The notes under the pieces were generated by a model, which had not been told where the DNA came from, did not search any database, and worked only from the letters and a program-made list of their open reading frames with translations. The position numbers and the translations under genes are program-made. Source: JBFMEX01 sp040752215 (GTDB lineage: Bacteria; Pseudomonadota; Alphaproteobacteria; Rhizobiales; Hyphomicrobiaceae). From it: DNA of 14,250 nucleotides. Numbering within the stretch: the stretch's first letter is position 1; the number at the start of each line of letters is the position of its first letter. Where the stretch lies: assembly GCA_040752215.1 (NCBI GenBank), contig JBFMEX010000077.1:1-14250 (forward strand), read 5' to 3'. Of the stretch, positions 13,806 through 14,250 are shown in pieces.

Positions 13806-13974
13806 GGCCCATTCAGGCTGCGTTCAAAATCCATCCGCTTTATTGCCGGAATTGTCGCCGATTGTTGCCGCATGTGGGCAGGCTCGAGGCCACCTCGAAG
13901 CCGCCACCGGTGCGGACCGGCCGGCAAGGGTGGCTTCGCGCGCCTCGGCGCGCACAGGAATGTGGGGCATTGTC
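13806..13974. other. Intergenic region before the secreted coiled-coil gene
   Basis: This 169-base gap holds three ATTG-led units in phase, ATTGCCGGA (13842), ATTGTCGCCG (13851) and ATTGTTGCCG (13861), then an imperfect stem AAGCCGCCACC (13898-13908) with GGGTGGCTT (13928-13936), then a tight GC hairpin at 13938-13953. The lower-GC stretch at 13825-13865 is the likeliest promoter position, but no clear -35/-10 pair can be read. Confidence 0.35.
13938..13953 (+). repeat. GC hairpin just upstream of a start codon
   Basis: GCGCGC-CTCG-GCGCGC is a perfect 6-base stem with a 4-base loop, 21 bases before the ATG at 13975. It sits directly 5' of the presumed ribosome-binding stretch (AGGA, then GGGG), so it may affect translation or mRNA stability rather than end transcription. 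Confidence 0.5.
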
Positions 13975-14250
13975 ATGAGTTGCGCGAACGTCGTCCGCCA
14001 GCTGCTGGCGAGCGTCATCGTGGTTGCCGCCGGCATCGGCTTCGTCACTCCCGCCTCGGCCGATGCCGAGCGTGCCGCCCGGGCGCTGGCGGAGAAATTC
14101 TCTGCCGCTGCCGACGAGGCCGATCGTAAGGCGGCAGAAGCGGCCGAGGAAGCCGAGCGGCGCAAGCTCGAGGAAGCCGATATGCTGGCGCGCGCCCGCG
14201 CCGAGCAGGAGGCCCGCGATGCCGCTGCGGCCGCCGCCGAGGAGGCCGCC
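13975..14250 (+). CDS. Secreted Ala/Glu-rich coiled-coil protein, 5' part
   Basis: The first 92 codons of a gene that runs past the window. Residues 1-29 form a clear signal peptide (Arg8, hydrophobic core LLASVIVVAAGIGFV, cleavage after PASA). From residue 30 onward the sequence is a continuous Ala/Glu/Arg/Lys-rich helix (AARALAEKFSAAADEADRKA, then AAEEAERRKLEEAD) with strong coiled-coil character and no recognised motif. It should act in the periplasm. The start is ATG 13975, with GGGG 7 bases upstream; an in-frame ATG at 13960 has its only ribosome-like site too close. I do not recognise the family; such proteins are often envelope-associated, but that is a guess. Confidence 0.7.
   Translation, partial: MSCANVVRQLLASVIVVAAGIGFVTPASADAERAARALAEKFSAAADEADRKAAEAAEEAERRKLEEADMLARARAEQEARDAAAAAAEEAA

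Overview
The window is GC-rich chromosomal DNA with tightly packed genes and strongly GC-biased third codon positions. The gene families (bactofilin, paired DUF1127 proteins, long-type aminopeptidase P, QueG followed by an atypical SDR, DUF2478, DUF3754) suggest an alphaproteobacterium, most likely of the order Hyphomicrobiales. That placement is inference from gene content and composition; no rRNA or other marker is present. I see no transposase, integrase, phage gene, CRISPR array, tRNA or rRNA, so this looks like core chromosome rather than an island.

Left part (1-5016). About 150 bases of stacked hairpin repeats precede a UvrD/PcrA-type DNA helicase gene, whose apparent Shine-Dalgarno and GTG start lie inside the last repeat. 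A DUF2478 gene converges on the helicase. A 322-base gap then leads to a 62-residue protein of unknown function, which converges on a pcm-type isoaspartyl methyltransferase carrying a signal peptide. Divergent from pcm, across a 50-base gap, is a bactofilin.

Middle (5069-9226). A membrane-anchored J-domain protein, predicted to have a cysteine-containing extracytoplasmic region and a cytoplasmic J domain, is divergent from a DUF3754 (TMEM143-like) membrane protein. The 308-base gap between them holds two possible mini-ORFs joined by a TAATG stop/start overlap. prmA (ribosomal protein L11 methyltransferase) follows the DUF3754 gene on the same strand, and its 3' end overlaps a convergent DUF1127 gene by 44 bases.

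Right part (9183-14250). Two short DUF1127-type genes form a reverse-strand pair. The 247 bases upstream of them hold a perfect 17-base palindrome that fits the CTGC-N3-GCAG pattern reported for PhaR-type regulators. Forward from there runs a tight cluster: M24B aminopeptidase P, queG (last step of queuosine synthesis) and an atypical SDR, with 2-base and GTGA-overlap junctions. The window ends inside a secreted Ala/Glu-rich coiled-coil protein.

Taken together, most genes are housekeeping functions: DNA repair (uvrD), translation and tRNA or ribosome modification (prmA, queG), protein repair and turnover (pcm, aminopeptidase P, J-domain protein) and envelope or cell shape (bactofilin, end-of-window protein). 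I found no convincing novel defence or metabolic system. The least explained items are the J-domain/DUF3754 divergent pair with its mini-ORFs, the palindrome upstream of the DUF1127 pair, and the repeat that supplies the helicase's translation start.
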